This document shows positions 55,962 to 64,000 of a stretch of 64,000 bases of DNA, in pieces; position 1 is the first letter of the stretch, and every line of letters starts with the position of its first letter. A program made the position numbers and the translations under genes. The stretch comes from Orrella dioscoreae (GTDB taxonomy: Bacteria > Pseudomonadota > Gammaproteobacteria > Burkholderiales > Burkholderiaceae_B): positions 4,030,001 through 4,094,000 of the forward strand of contig NZ_LT907988.1 of NCBI RefSeq assembly GCF_900089455.2, written 5' to 3'. The notes below the pieces were generated by a model. The model did no database searches and was not told the DNA's origin. It saw only the letters and a list, made by a program, of their open reading frames with translations.

Positions 55962-57865
55962 GCGGCGGCGGGCGCCACCGGCAAGCGGTAGTTCTCCGCC
56001 TTGTAGGCCTCGCCCGGCCACAAGGCGTGGCCCAGCGCCTCGCGCGCGAATGCCTCGTCCAGCGGCTGCGGGGTATACGTGCCCGGCTTCTCGTAGCGGT
56101 ACTGGTGCGCCGGCTTGCCCGGCTCCAGCACGATCAGCTGGTCTCCCTGCGGCCCCGACCTCATGTAGCCGTAGTTGTCGCCATACTGCATGATCGCGCG
56201 CCCGGCGGCCTGCCGCGTCAGGTCATGCCCGACCATGGGATTGGCGCTGTCGATGCCCGCCAGCGAGAGCAGCGTGGGCGCCAGGTCTACCTGGCTGATG
56301 AGGCGGTCATCGCGGCGCGGCGACACGTCCGCCCCCAGGATCAGGGCCGGAATCTGGAAGTGCCGCACCGGCACGAGGCTCGCGCCCCCCACCCGTGAAT
56401 CGTGGTCCGCCACGACCAGGAAGACCGTGTTCTTCCAGTAGGGTTGCTTGCGTGCCTTCTCGAAGAACTGGCCCAGCGCCCAGTCGGCATAGCGCACGGT
56501 GTTCTCCACCGAGCGCGGGTCGCCTTGCGGGGTGATGCGTCCTTCCGGGTATTCCCACGGTGAATGGTTGCTGACCGTGAACGCCAAGGTGAAGGTGGGC
56601 TTGTCGCCGTCGGCAGTCAAGAGGCCATCCAGCTCCTTGAACATGTCTTCATCCGACGCGCCCCAGGAGCCGACGAAGGCCGGACGCTTGAATTTCGCCC
56701 GGTCCACGACCTCCTTGAAGCCATTGCCCAGGAAGAAGCCGCGCATGTTGTCGAAATGCGCCTCGCCGCCATACACGAAGCGGGAGTGGTAGCCCTGGCG
56801 GCCGAGCAGCTCCGCCACGGTGAAGAACCCCGTCTGCGAACGCGGCAGCTTCAACACGGCTTCCGCCGGCGTCGGCAGGAAACCGGTAGTGATCGCCTCC
56901 AGCCCACGCACCGAGCGCGTGCCGGTGGCGTAGGCGCGCGTGAAGGCCCAGCCCTCCTTGCTCAGGGCATCGTAGGCGGGCGTCAGGCCGGCGCCGCCCA
57001 GGCTGCCCACGTACTGAGCGCCCTGGCTTTCCATGAGGATCACGACGACGTTCAAGGGCCGGTCGCGCCGCACGGTGGCCTGCTGCTCGTGCAGGGTGGG
57101 GATGGCCGGGTCCAGGGGCGGCCCTTGCAGGCCTGCGGATTCACGCACGATGCGCAGCGCTTCTCCCGGCGGCAGGCTGCCGTACAACGCCGAGGGTGAA
57201 CGCTCTTTCTTCATGCGATAGACGGCGTCCGCCACGTTGTAAAGCGAGTTCAGCGGCAGCGTATTGATCATGGCATCTCCCGCGAACGCCACACTGGAGG
57301 GATTGATCGGGCGATGCTCCAGCGTGCCGCGTATGCCCATGAAACCCGCGGCCAGGATCAGCAACGACAGGATCGGGCGGTGCCACCAGGCCAGCGGCGC
57401 ATCGAGGCGGCCATCGCGGAACAGCCGGCGTGCCAGCCAGCCTGCCGCGACCAGCACCAGCAGCGCGACCAGCAGGGTGCCCTTGTAGCCCTCCCACAGC
57501 ATGCTGCCCACTTCGCGCGGGCTGACCAGGTATTCCACATAGAGCCGGTTCGGCCGCGTGTCGTACTCGGCGATGAACTGCGGCGTGGAGATCTCCAGCA
57601 GCACCAGCAGGAAAAAGGCGAAGCGATACCACCAGGCGGTCAGGCGCGCGGGCCAGGCGCGATGGCCCAGCCAGGGTGACAGCACGGCAGGCAGCACGGC
57701 CAGCATGCAGAGCATCACGGTATCGATGCGCAGGCCGCCGATCAGGATGGGCCACAGGCCATCGGCCGCCTGCACCCGGTCCCATTGCCAGGCCATCAGG
57801 CCCAGTCGGGACAGGAGCAGCAGCGCGAAGCCGGCCAGCAGGAAACGCAGGGTGGATGCACGCAC
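55949..57865 (-). CDS. LtaS/OpgB-like membrane protein with extracytoplasmic sulfatase-fold domain
   Basis: The 638-residue protein has about five membrane segments in the first 210 residues, then a sulfatase/phosphoglycerol-transferase-fold domain: [15 protein letters not shown] (metal Glu), [16 protein letters not shown] (the Thr nucleophile region), [24 protein letters not shown] and [11 protein letters not shown]. Relatives transfer glycerophosphate or phosphoethanolamine to periplasmic glucans or lipids. I start at GTG 57865, which has GGGGAGG ahead; a longer frame upstream lacks conservation. A 23-codon ORF ends 13 bases before it. The substrate is not clear. Confidence 0.85.
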   Translation of the reverse strand: MRASTLRFLLAGFALLLLSRLGLMAWQWDRVQAADGLWPILIGGLRIDTVMLCMLAVLPAVLSPWLGHRAWPARLTAWWYRFAFFLLVLLEISTPQFIAEYDTRPNRLYVEYLVSPREVGSMLWEGYKGTLLVALLVLVAAGWLARRLFRDGRLDAPLAWWHRPILSLLILAAGFMGIRGTLEHRPINPSSVAFAGDAMINTLPLNSLYNVADAVYRMKKERSPSALYGSLPPGEALRIVRESAGLQGPPLDPAIPTLHEQQATVRRDRPLNVVVILMESQGAQYVGSLGGAGLTPAYDALSKEGWAFTRAYATGTRSVRGLEAITTGFLPTPAEAVLKLPRSQTGFFTVAELLGRQGYHSRFVYGGEAHFDNMRGFFLGNGFKEVVDRAKFKRPAFVGSWGASDEDMFKELDGLLTADGDKPTFTLAFTVSNHSPWEYPEGRITPQGDPRSVENTVRYADWALGQFFEKARKQPYWKNTVFLVVADHDSRVGGASLVPVRHFQIPALILGADVSPRRDDRLISQVDLAPTLLSLAGIDSANPMVGHDLTRQAAGRAIMQYGDNYGYMRSGPQGDQLIVLEPGKPAHQYRYEKPGTYTPQPLDEAFAREALGHALWPGEAYKAENYRLPVAPAAAQAR

Positions 57866-57878
57866 GGATGCCCTCCCC

Positions 57879-57950
57879 TTACGGCAAGCGCAGCAGGACC
57901 GGCACACCCACGATGTACACGACGGCGTAGCGCCAGAAATAACGATCCAT
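57879..57950 (-). CDS. Possible 23-residue hydrophobic leader peptide
   Basis: An ATG-started ORF on the minus strand encodes MDRYFWRYAVVYIVGVPVLL plus three residues and a TAA stop, 13 bases before the GTG of the LtaS-like gene. It has a weak AGCAGGG ribosome-binding site. It could be a small membrane protein or a leader coupling translation, or an accidental ORF. The rest of the gap (57951-58049) shows no recognisable element. Confidence 0.35.
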   Translation of the reverse strand: MDRYFWRYAVVYIVGVPVLLRLP

Positions 57951-58049
57951 TGCGGCAAGCCCTGCTAATCACGATGACGCGCAGCGTATCGGGCGGACCA
58001 TTGAATAAACGTCAAAACGCGCGAGGAAAGCGGCCAGGCAGGCAAATAC

Positions 58050-59363
58050 CTAGGCGAAGCGCAGGTGGAAACGGGTCCCGCGATCAGGGCCGGTGGTGCG
58101 CGAACTGACCGCCAGCGTCCAGCCCTGGGTGTCGCAGACACGCTTGGCAATGGCCAGGCCGAGCCCGCGCGGCATGTCGGCCGCCCCTTCGCCCTGCACG
58201 TCGCGCAAGACGCCGCTGTAGTAGCGGTCGAAGATGAAAGGCAGGTCGATGGGGTCGATGCCCGGGCCATCGTCACTGACGTCCAGCCCGTCGCCGACCG
58301 AGGTGACCGTCAACGTGGCCGGGGCCGCGTGTTCGATGGCATTGCGCACCAGGTTGCGCAGGACCATCAGCAAGGCGTAGCGGTCCAGCGGCAGGACCTG
58401 GTCAGGAGGGACCTGGTTGTCCAGCCGCAGCCCCGCCGCCAGCGCCGGCCCCTGGTGGCCGCTCCAGGCGTCGTCCACGCTGTCGGCCAGGCGCGTCGGC
58501 TCCCGCGCGCCGGCCTCTTCGCGCGCCAGGGCCCGGGCGCTTTCCAGGGCCGCCACCACGCTGTCGACCTCCTTGAGCGTGCGCTGCAGGCGCACCCGGG
58601 CATCCTCGGTCAATGCCGTATCCAGCAGCAGCTCGGCATCGGTGCGCATGACCGCCAGCGGCGTGCGCACTTCGTGGCTCAGATTGGCCGAGAACTCCCG
58701 CTCGCGGGCAATCGATTGGTCCACCCTGCCCTGCATCCGATTGAATGCCTCGATGAGCCGGCCCACTTCGTCATCCCGGTCGACGGCCATGTCAGGCGCG
58801 CCGGGCGCCCAGTTCGACAACTGGCCGGTCAGTTTCTGCATCGGGCTGACCACCAGCCTGGCCACGCGCAGGGCGATGAGATAGGCGCCCATCGAGCAGA
58901 TGACGCCCAGGGCCAGCACGATGAGCCCGAACTCATGCACCCGCGCCTCGTTGTCCGTCGCGTCGTACACCACCATCACGCGTCCCGGCGGCACGTCGAC
59001 CACCGCCACGTGCCAGACCGTCACGCCCTCTTCGTAGATGTGCATCCCCGGCGCCATGCGCTGCAGCGGTTCAGGCAGCTGTTCGGCGTCCTCTGGCGTG
59101 CGCGCGTGCCAGACGCGCATCGTGCCCCCCAGCTCCACCGGACCCAGCACCATGTAGTCCGGATCACCCTGCTCGACCTGGTGCATGACCCGCTGGCTCT
59201 CCGACGCCAGGATGTCATTGACCAGCGCGTCCTCCATCTCGTCGAAGGTGAGATAGGACAGCAGCGCCAGCACCCCCACGAAGACCGCGACGGTGCCCGT
59301 CAGCGCCCAGACCACGCGCTGGGTCAGCGTCAGGGGCTGCCTGCGCGCCCGGGCCCCGTTCAT
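58050..59363 (-). CDS. Two-component sensor histidine kinase
   Basis: The 437-residue membrane kinase has two membrane spans (about residues 19-40 and 165-190) bounding a periplasmic sensor loop, a HAMP-like linker, a DHp helix with the phospho-acceptor His230 in NLSHEVRTPLAV, and an ATPase domain (RNLVRNAIEHAAP N box, DDGPGID, GLGLAIAKRVC). The start overlaps the response-regulator stop (ATGA); the longer upstream frame is shadow. The signal is unknown. It is the last gene after the dehydrogenase and response regulator, all three overlapping. Confidence 0.93.
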   Translation of the reverse strand: MNGARARRQPLTLTQRVVWALTGTVAVFVGVLALLSYLTFDEMEDALVNDILASESQRVMHQVEQGDPDYMVLGPVELGGTMRVWHARTPEDAEQLPEPLQRMAPGMHIYEEGVTVWHVAVVDVPPGRVMVVYDATDNEARVHEFGLIVLALGVICSMGAYLIALRVARLVVSPMQKLTGQLSNWAPGAPDMAVDRDDEVGRLIEAFNRMQGRVDQSIAREREFSANLSHEVRTPLAVMRTDAELLLDTALTEDARVRLQRTLKEVDSVVAALESARALAREEAGAREPTRLADSVDDAWSGHQGPALAAGLRLDNQVPPDQVLPLDRYALLMVLRNLVRNAIEHAAPATLTVTSVGDGLDVSDDGPGIDPIDLPFIFDRYYSGVLRDVQGEGAADMPRGLGLAIAKRVCDTQGWTLAVSSRTTGPDRGTRFHLRFA

Positions 59364-60067
59364 GCCGGACGCGAGGGCACCACCAGGCGCCAGCCCGTGC
59401 CGTGCAGGGTCTCGATGCCGTCGAAGCCGGCATCGGCCAGCGCGCGGCGCAGCAGGTGGATCTGGCTGCGCAGGGCATCGGAGGCAGGGGTCTCGTCGCC
59501 CCACAACGCCGATTCGAGGTCCGTGCGCAAGACCGCGCAACCCGGGTCACGCATCAGCATCTCGACGATCTGCGTGGACTTGCGCGCAAGATAGACCGGC
59601 AGGCCATTGACGGACACGACCCGTGTGCGCGGATCGAAGGAGAGGCCGTGGAACTCGCGCGGCGCGGCCGTGACCGCGCCCTGGGAACGGTTGACCAGGG
59701 CGCGCAGCCTGGCCTCGACCTCGGCCAGCGCGAAGGGCTTGGTGAGATAGTCGTCGGCGCCGTGGGAGAAACCGGCCAGCTTGTCCTCCAACTGGTCGCG
59801 CGCCGTCAGGATCAGCACCGGCACGCTGCGCTGCAGGTCCTGGCGCAACGACTGCAGCACCCGGTAGCCGTCCTGGCCGGGCAGGCCGATATCCAGCACC
59901 ACCACGTCGAAGGGCTGCTCGGCCAGCATGCGCAGCGCGCCACGCCCTTCATAGGCCGCGTCGGGCATGAAGCCCTTGTTCTCGAGATAGCTGTAGAGAT
60001 TGCCCGCGAGCGTGGTGTCGTCCTCGACGATCAGCACGCGTGGACGCAAGTCGCTCGATCCGGTCAT
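59360..60067 (-). CDS. OmpR-family response regulator
   Basis: The 235-residue regulator has a receiver domain (VLIVEDDTTL, phospho-acceptor Asp59 in VVVLDIGLPG, LTARD and KPF switch residues) and a C-terminal winged-helix DNA-binding domain (LSFDPRTRVVSVNG, then LRSQIHLLRRALADAGFDGIE in two parts and GTGWRLV). It is co-translated with the histidine kinase downstream and overlaps the FAD dehydrogenase upstream by four bases, an unusual direct fusion of a metabolic gene and a two-component operon. Confidence 0.94.
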   Translation of the reverse strand: MTGSSDLRPRVLIVEDDTTLAGNLYSYLENKGFMPDAAYEGRGALRMLAEQPFDVVVLDIGLPGQDGYRVLQSLRQDLQRSVPVLILTARDQLEDKLAGFSHGADDYLTKPFALAEVEARLRALVNRSQGAVTAAPREFHGLSFDPRTRVVSVNGLPVYLARKSTQIVEMLMRDPGCAVLRTDLESALWGDETPASDALRSQIHLLRRALADAGFDGIETLHGTGWRLVVPSRPA

Positions 60068-61479
60068 GATTGCAGGACCTTTCCGGGATTCATGATGCCC
60101 TGGGGATCCAGGGCGGCCTTGATGCGCTTCATCAGCGCCAGTTCCACGGCGCCTTTATAGCGCGGAAGCTCGTCGCGCTTGAGCTGGCCCACGCCATGTT
60201 CGGCGCTGATCGAGCCGGCATGCGCATGCACGCTGTCGTGGACCAGGCGATAGACCTCGGGCTGCAGGGCCAGCAGTGCCGCCTCGGACTGCCCCGGCGC
60301 GCGCGCGACGTTGTAGTGCAGGTTGCCGTCGCCCAGGTGGCCGAAGACCACGTTGCGCACGCCGGGATAGCGCGCCTGCAGCAAGGCATTGGTGTCGCGA
60401 ACGAAATCGGCGATGCGCGATGCGGGCAGCGAGACGTCGTGCTTGATGCTCTTGCCCAGCCGGGCTTCGGCCAGCGGGATGCTCTCGCGCAGATGCCACA
60501 GCGCCTGGCTTTGCGCGTCGCTATGCGCGATGACGACATCGAGCGCATTGCCCGCCGCCAGCGCATTGCCCAGGACGGACTCGAAACGCGCCTGCGCGTG
60601 CGCGGCGCTTTCGCTGTCCGACACTTCCAGCAGGGCATGCCAGGCGGCGCCCGCGCCTTCTCCGGCAAACGGCAGGCGCTGCTCGGGAAAAACCGTGAAG
60701 ACCTGCCCCAGCACGTCGGCCGCCATGACCTCGAAACCTGTCAGCGCCGGACCGAAGCCTGCGCGGGCGCGTGCCAGCAGGGCCACCGCGGCCTCCAGGC
60801 TGGGCAGGGCGATCAACGCCGTGGACTGCGCCACGGGCAGCGGAAAGAGCTTGAAGGTGGCCGCGGTGATGATGCCCAGCGTGCCTTCGCTGCCGATATA
60901 CAGGTCACGCAGCGAGTAGCCGCTGTTGTCCTTGCGCAGGCCGCGCAGCCCGTCCCAGCGCTCGCCTTGCGGTGTCACGACCTCCAGGCCCAGCGTCAGG
61001 TCGCGCGCGTTGCCATAGCGCAGCACCTGGGTGCCGCCCGCGTTGGTGGCCAGGTTGCCGCCGACGGTGCACGAGCCTTCGGCAGCCAGGCTGAGCGCGA
61101 AGAGCCGGCCCGCCGCGCGGGCGGCGTCCTGCACCGCCTGGAGCACGCAGCCCGCCTCGACCGTGATGGTGTCGTTTTCGACATCGATCTCGCGGATGGC
61201 ATTCAAGCGGCGCAAGGACAGGATCAAGGCCGTGCCGCTGCCGTCGGGCGTGCCCGCCCCGCACAGACCGGTGTTGCCGCCCTGGGGCACGATGGGCACG
61301 CCCAGGCGGGCGCATTCGGCGACCACGCCGGCCACCTCGTCCACCGATCCGGGACAGGCGACGGCCAGGGCCTCGCCGCGATAGCGGCCCCGCCAATCCA
61401 GCAGGTAGGGCTCGGCATCGTCACCCGTCAGGACGTGATCGGGGCCCAGCAGGCCCTGCAGGGCGGTCAAAAGGCTCAT
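60064..61479 (-). CDS. FAD-linked 2-hydroxyacid dehydrogenase (GlcD/D2HGDH-like)
   Basis: The 471-residue VAO-family flavoprotein has the FAD-binding region (VPIVPQGGNTGLCGAG near residues 70-85, EAGCVLQAVQ, LSLAAEGSCTVGGNLATNAGG) and the C-terminal FAD-oxidase domain with FGHLGDGNLHYN and SAEHGVGQLKRD. Such enzymes oxidise D-2-hydroxyglutarate, D-lactate or glycolate. The D-2-hydroxyglutarate dehydrogenase subgroup is the best fit by length and motifs. Its stop overlaps the response-regulator start by four bases. The 195-base region to the divergent rhodanese gene has no evident operator. Confidence 0.88.
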   Translation of the reverse strand: MSLLTALQGLLGPDHVLTGDDAEPYLLDWRGRYRGEALAVACPGSVDEVAGVVAECARLGVPIVPQGGNTGLCGAGTPDGSGTALILSLRRLNAIREIDVENDTITVEAGCVLQAVQDAARAAGRLFALSLAAEGSCTVGGNLATNAGGTQVLRYGNARDLTLGLEVVTPQGERWDGLRGLRKDNSGYSLRDLYIGSEGTLGIITAATFKLFPLPVAQSTALIALPSLEAAVALLARARAGFGPALTGFEVMAADVLGQVFTVFPEQRLPFAGEGAGAAWHALLEVSDSESAAHAQARFESVLGNALAAGNALDVVIAHSDAQSQALWHLRESIPLAEARLGKSIKHDVSLPASRIADFVRDTNALLQARYPGVRNVVFGHLGDGNLHYNVARAPGQSEAALLALQPEVYRLVHDSVHAHAGSISAEHGVGQLKRDELPRYKGAVELALMKRIKAALDPQGIMNPGKVLQS

Positions 61480-61674
61480 GGCGCAAGAAATGGTGGAGAG
61501 GATGGCCGGATTGTAGAGAAGCCGCGCCCTCGCTGGATATCGATATGAGGAGAAGGTCTTTTTCAGGGGACAGTCAGCCGTCCTAGACTCGGCCCCAGGT
61601 CAGGCTTGCACGCCGACCTTCATTGGCCGCCGCGCGACGCGGCAGCCGGCATCACCGCTACACCAGGAAACACC

Positions 61675-62928
61675 ATGCATCCCCCCCTCTTGCGCTCCCT
61701 TGCCGCCATCGGCGTCCTTACGCTGGCGGCGGTTGCCGCGCCCGCGTCCGCCGCGCCCGGCATCATTCTCTCTCCCTCCGAATTCCAGTCGCTGAGCCAG
61801 AAGGGCGGCGTGAAGGTCCTGGACGTCCGCAGCAAGGCGGAGTACGACCGCGGCCATCTTCCCGGCGCCATCCACCTGCCCTGGCAGGCGCTGAACGTCT
61901 CCGAGCGCGACGGCATCCGCAACGAATACGCCGACGATGCCGACATCGAGAAGGCGCTGCGTGCCGCCGGCATCAGCTACGACGACACGTTGCTGATCTA
62001 CGGCGCCACCACCCTGGCCGGCCGCGCCTTCGTGGTGCTGGAGTACGCGGGCTTCGAGAAGCTGCACGTGCTCGATGGCGGCGCCAGCCAGTGGAAAGGC
62101 AAGCTGACCACCACTGCCGCGGCCGTCAAGCCCAGCGACTTCAAGCTGGACCGCAAGCGCGAAAACCGCGTCGAGCAGGACTACGTGGCTGGCCAGATCG
62201 ATGCCGCCGGCACGGTCATCCTGGACGGACGCCAGGCCGCCGCCTCCGAGGATGGCGTGATCCCCAGCGCCAAGTTCGTGCCCACCCCGCTCTACGTCGA
62301 CGCCAAGACCTCGGCGCTGCGTCCGCGCGAGGAAGTGCTGGCCGAACTGGCCGCCCAGGGCATCACGCCCGACAAGGAAGTGATCTCGTACTGCGGCAGC
62401 GGCGCGAACGCCTCGAACTCCTATCTGTTCCTGAAGGAACTGGGCTTCGACAACGTCAAGTTCTATGACAAGAGCTGGGACGAATGGAGCCGCGGCAACC
62501 GCCAGCAGGCCATCAGCCACGCCAATTTCAGCTTCGCGGGTGACGCGCTGTCGGCGCCGGGCTCGCTGGGCCCGCGCTTCCTCGACGAAACGCAGGTCAA
62601 GGCCCTGCAGAAGGATGGCAAGGCCATCGTCGTGGACGTGCGCCCGCCCGATGACTTCGTGGTCGGCCGCATCCCCGATTCGGTCAATGTCTACTGGAAC
62701 GACACGCTGGACGCCGAACGCAACCTGAAGAGCGCAGAGGACCTGAAGGCGCTGTTCGCCAGGCAGGGCGTGACGCCGGACAAGCATGTCGTCATCTTCG
62801 CCCGCGGCGGCCTCCAGCTGTCGCAGGCCTACACGGTGCTGAAACTGCTGGGCTACGAGAAGGTCGACGTCTTCGCCGGCAAGTGGGAAGGCTGGGTCAA
62901 TCCCGCCTATGGCCCGGTGAAGTCCTGA
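61675..62928 (+). CDS. Periplasmic triple-rhodanese sulfurtransferase
   Basis: The 417-residue protein has a signal peptide (LAAIGVLTLAAVAAPASAAP) and three rhodanese-like domains at about residues 35-150, 160-280 and 300-417. Only the middle domain keeps an active-site cysteine (Cys240 in ISYCGSGANAS). The first has LIYGATTLAG and the third VIFARGGLQLS at the same place. Rhodaneses move sulfane sulfur, for example from thiosulfate. The ATG at 61675 has AGGAAA ahead and begins the signal peptide. A YeeE-type sulfur transporter follows after 4 bases, making a thiosulfate or sulfane-sulfur handling pair likely. Confidence 0.9.
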   Translation: MHPPLLRSLAAIGVLTLAAVAAPASAAPGIILSPSEFQSLSQKGGVKVLDVRSKAEYDRGHLPGAIHLPWQALNVSERDGIRNEYADDADIEKALRAAGISYDDTLLIYGATTLAGRAFVVLEYAGFEKLHVLDGGASQWKGKLTTTAAAVKPSDFKLDRKRENRVEQDYVAGQIDAAGTVILDGRQAAASEDGVIPSAKFVPTPLYVDAKTSALRPREEVLAELAAQGITPDKEVISYCGSGANASNSYLFLKELGFDNVKFYDKSWDEWSRGNRQQAISHANFSFAGDALSAPGSLGPRFLDETQVKALQKDGKAIVVDVRPPDDFVVGRIPDSVNVYWNDTLDAERNLKSAEDLKALFARQGVTPDKHVVIFARGGLQLSQAYTVLKLLGYEKVDVFAGKWEGWVNPAYGPVKS

Positions 62929-62932
62929 CGCC

Positions 62933-64000
62933 ATGACCGCCACGACCCTGCCAGCCGGCGCCGATGCGCCGCGGCGGGGCGGACAGGCCGATGCCCCGGT
63001 CGCGCTTGCCGCGACCGGGGCAATCGTTTTGTTCGCCCTTGCCTGCTTCTCCCTCATCGACCTGCGCCAGGGGCTGCTTGCCCTGGTGGGCGCGGGCTTC
63101 GGCTTCGTCCTCTACCAGGCCAGCTTCAGCTTCGCGGGCGGCTGGCGCGCGGCCGTCACGGAAGGCCGCACGGCCGGCCTGCGTGCCCAGATGCTGGCGG
63201 TGGGACTCACCACGCTGTGCGTCATGCCCCTGCTCGACGCAGGCAGCGTCGGCGGCCAGACGCTGACGGGCGCTTTCGGCCCCGTGGGCGTGTCGCTGGC
63301 CGTGGGCGCCACGCTGTTCGGCTTCGGCATGCAGCTGGGCGGCGGCTGCGCATCCGGCACGCTTTATACCGTGGGCGGCGGCAGCACGCGCATGCTGCTC
63401 ACCCTGGCCAGCTTCGTTGCGGGCGCGCTGATCGGCACCGCCCACCTGCCCTGGTGGACGGCCCAATACGACATCGGCGTCGTCCAGCCCGCGCGCAGTC
63501 TCGGCCTGTGGCCGGCCATCGCGCTGCAACTGCTGGCCCTGGCCGCGGTGGCATGGCTGGCGCGGCGCTGGGAGCGCCGCAAGCGCGGCACGGTCGCGCC
63601 GCTGCATCGCCCGCCTGCCGGCGCGCCGGTCCTGCCGCTGGCCCAGCGCCTGTGGCGCGGCGCCTGGCCGCTGGCTTGGGCCAGCGTCGCCATCGCGGCA
63701 CTGGGGACGGCCAACCTGCTGTTGTCAGGCCAACCGTGGTCGGTGACCTTCGCCTTCAACCTGTGGGGCGCCAAGCTGGCGGGGCTGGCAGGCCTGGACG
63801 TGAGCAGCTGGGAATACTGGACCTGGACCCTGCCGGCCCAGGCGCTGGCTGGACCTGTCCTGGCCGAGACCACTTCCGTCACCAACATCGGGCTCATCCT
63901 GGGCGCCTTGCTGGCGGCAGGGCTGGCCGGACGATACGCCCCGGTTGCGCGCGTGCCGGTGGGCAGCGCGGCGGCAGCGATCATCGGCGGCCTGCTGATG
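62933..64000 (+). CDS. YeeE/YedE (TsuA-like) sulfur-compound transporter (3' end outside window)
   Basis: The 356 codons present encode a polytopic inner-membrane protein of the YeeE/YedE family, whose member TsuA imports thiosulfate. Conserved half-repeats are visible: GFGFVLYQASFSFAGGWR, the cysteine motif GMQLGGGCASGTLYTVGGG (central Cys), and a second repeat in mid-protein. The frame is open to the last base, so the C terminus lies beyond the window. It starts 4 bases after the rhodanese gene and is surely co-transcribed; the exported sulfurtransferase may prepare or relay its substrate. Confidence 0.9.
   Translation, partial: MTATTLPAGADAPRRGGQADAPVALAATGAIVLFALACFSLIDLRQGLLALVGAGFGFVLYQASFSFAGGWRAAVTEGRTAGLRAQMLAVGLTTLCVMPLLDAGSVGGQTLTGAFGPVGVSLAVGATLFGFGMQLGGGCASGTLYTVGGGSTRMLLTLASFVAGALIGTAHLPWWTAQYDIGVVQPARSLGLWPAIALQLLALAAVAWLARRWERRKRGTVAPLHRPPAGAPVLPLAQRLWRGAWPLAWASVAIAALGTANLLLSGQPWSVTFAFNLWGAKLAGLAGLDVSSWEYWTWTLPAQALAGPVLAETTSVTNIGLILGALLAAGLAGRYAPVARVPVGSAAAAIIGGLLM

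Overview
The window is GC-rich, densely packed proteobacterial chromosome. Housekeeping gene order (mutM next to a TPR protein, lolB, ispE, tRNA-Gln, prs, rplY, pth, a CPBP protease, ychF), codon use and the mix of iron receptors and sugar-polymer genes fit a betaproteobacterium of the Alcaligenaceae (Bordetella/Achromobacter type). This is inferred from gene content; no species can be assigned. No intergenic gap exceeds about 250 bases, and no IS element, CRISPR array or rRNA was seen.

Region 1 (1-19,559) is a surface-glycan locus. On the plus strand are the end of a KpsT-like capsule ABC ATPase, a KpsE/Wzz-like polysaccharide co-polymerase, UDP-GlcNAc 2-epimerase (wecB), a small beta-sandwich protein, a 1231-residue multidomain GT4 glycosyltransferase, a tandem double glycosyltransferase, an asparagine-synthetase-like protein and an exported beta-helix protein. 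Converging on them from the minus strand are a GT4 glycosyltransferase, a truncated glycosyltransferase with the same accessory modules, an alpha/beta-hydrolase-fold protein and an SGNH hydrolase. Behind these lies a phage-tailspike-like beta-helix protein. Two private modules recur across these proteins and tie both strands into one system; this is the best candidate here for an undescribed pathway.

Region 2 (19,677-24,878) carries malic enzyme maeB, a TauE/SafE permease, a divergent LysR regulator and a FabI-type enoyl-ACP reductase.

Region 3 (24,893-29,063) is a complete cell-surface-signalling iron system on the minus strand (FecI-type sigma, FecR-type regulator, TonB receptor with a signalling domain), with a Fur-box-like site ahead of the sigma gene. 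A second complete system lies at 37,815-41,935 on the plus strand, also with a Fur-box-like site and ending in a strong terminator.

Region 4 (29,227-35,207) is an envelope/photo-oxidative stress operon: NTF2-like protein, SDR, FAD amine-oxidase-like protein, DUF1365 protein and cyclopropane-fatty-acid-synthase-like methyltransferase, followed by an ECF sigma factor and its ChrR zinc anti-sigma. A promoter resembling the RpoE/ChrR-class consensus precedes the first gene. An SDR, thpR and nudC follow.

Region 5 (42,072-45,438) is an electrophile-response locus. A NemR-like TetR regulator and a DJ-1/PfpI-family gene each sit behind an identical 17-base operator; then come an old yellow enzyme gene broken by a one-base frameshift and an SDR.

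Region 6 (45,511-55,961) is the housekeeping block, with hairpin-rich leaders ahead of prs and rplY. Region 7 (55,949-64,000) holds an LtaS-like membrane sulfatase-fold protein preceded by a possible 23-codon ORF, a two-component system overlapping an FAD-linked 2-hydroxyacid dehydrogenase, and a periplasmic triple-rhodanese protein next to a YeeE/TsuA-like transporter cut by the window end.
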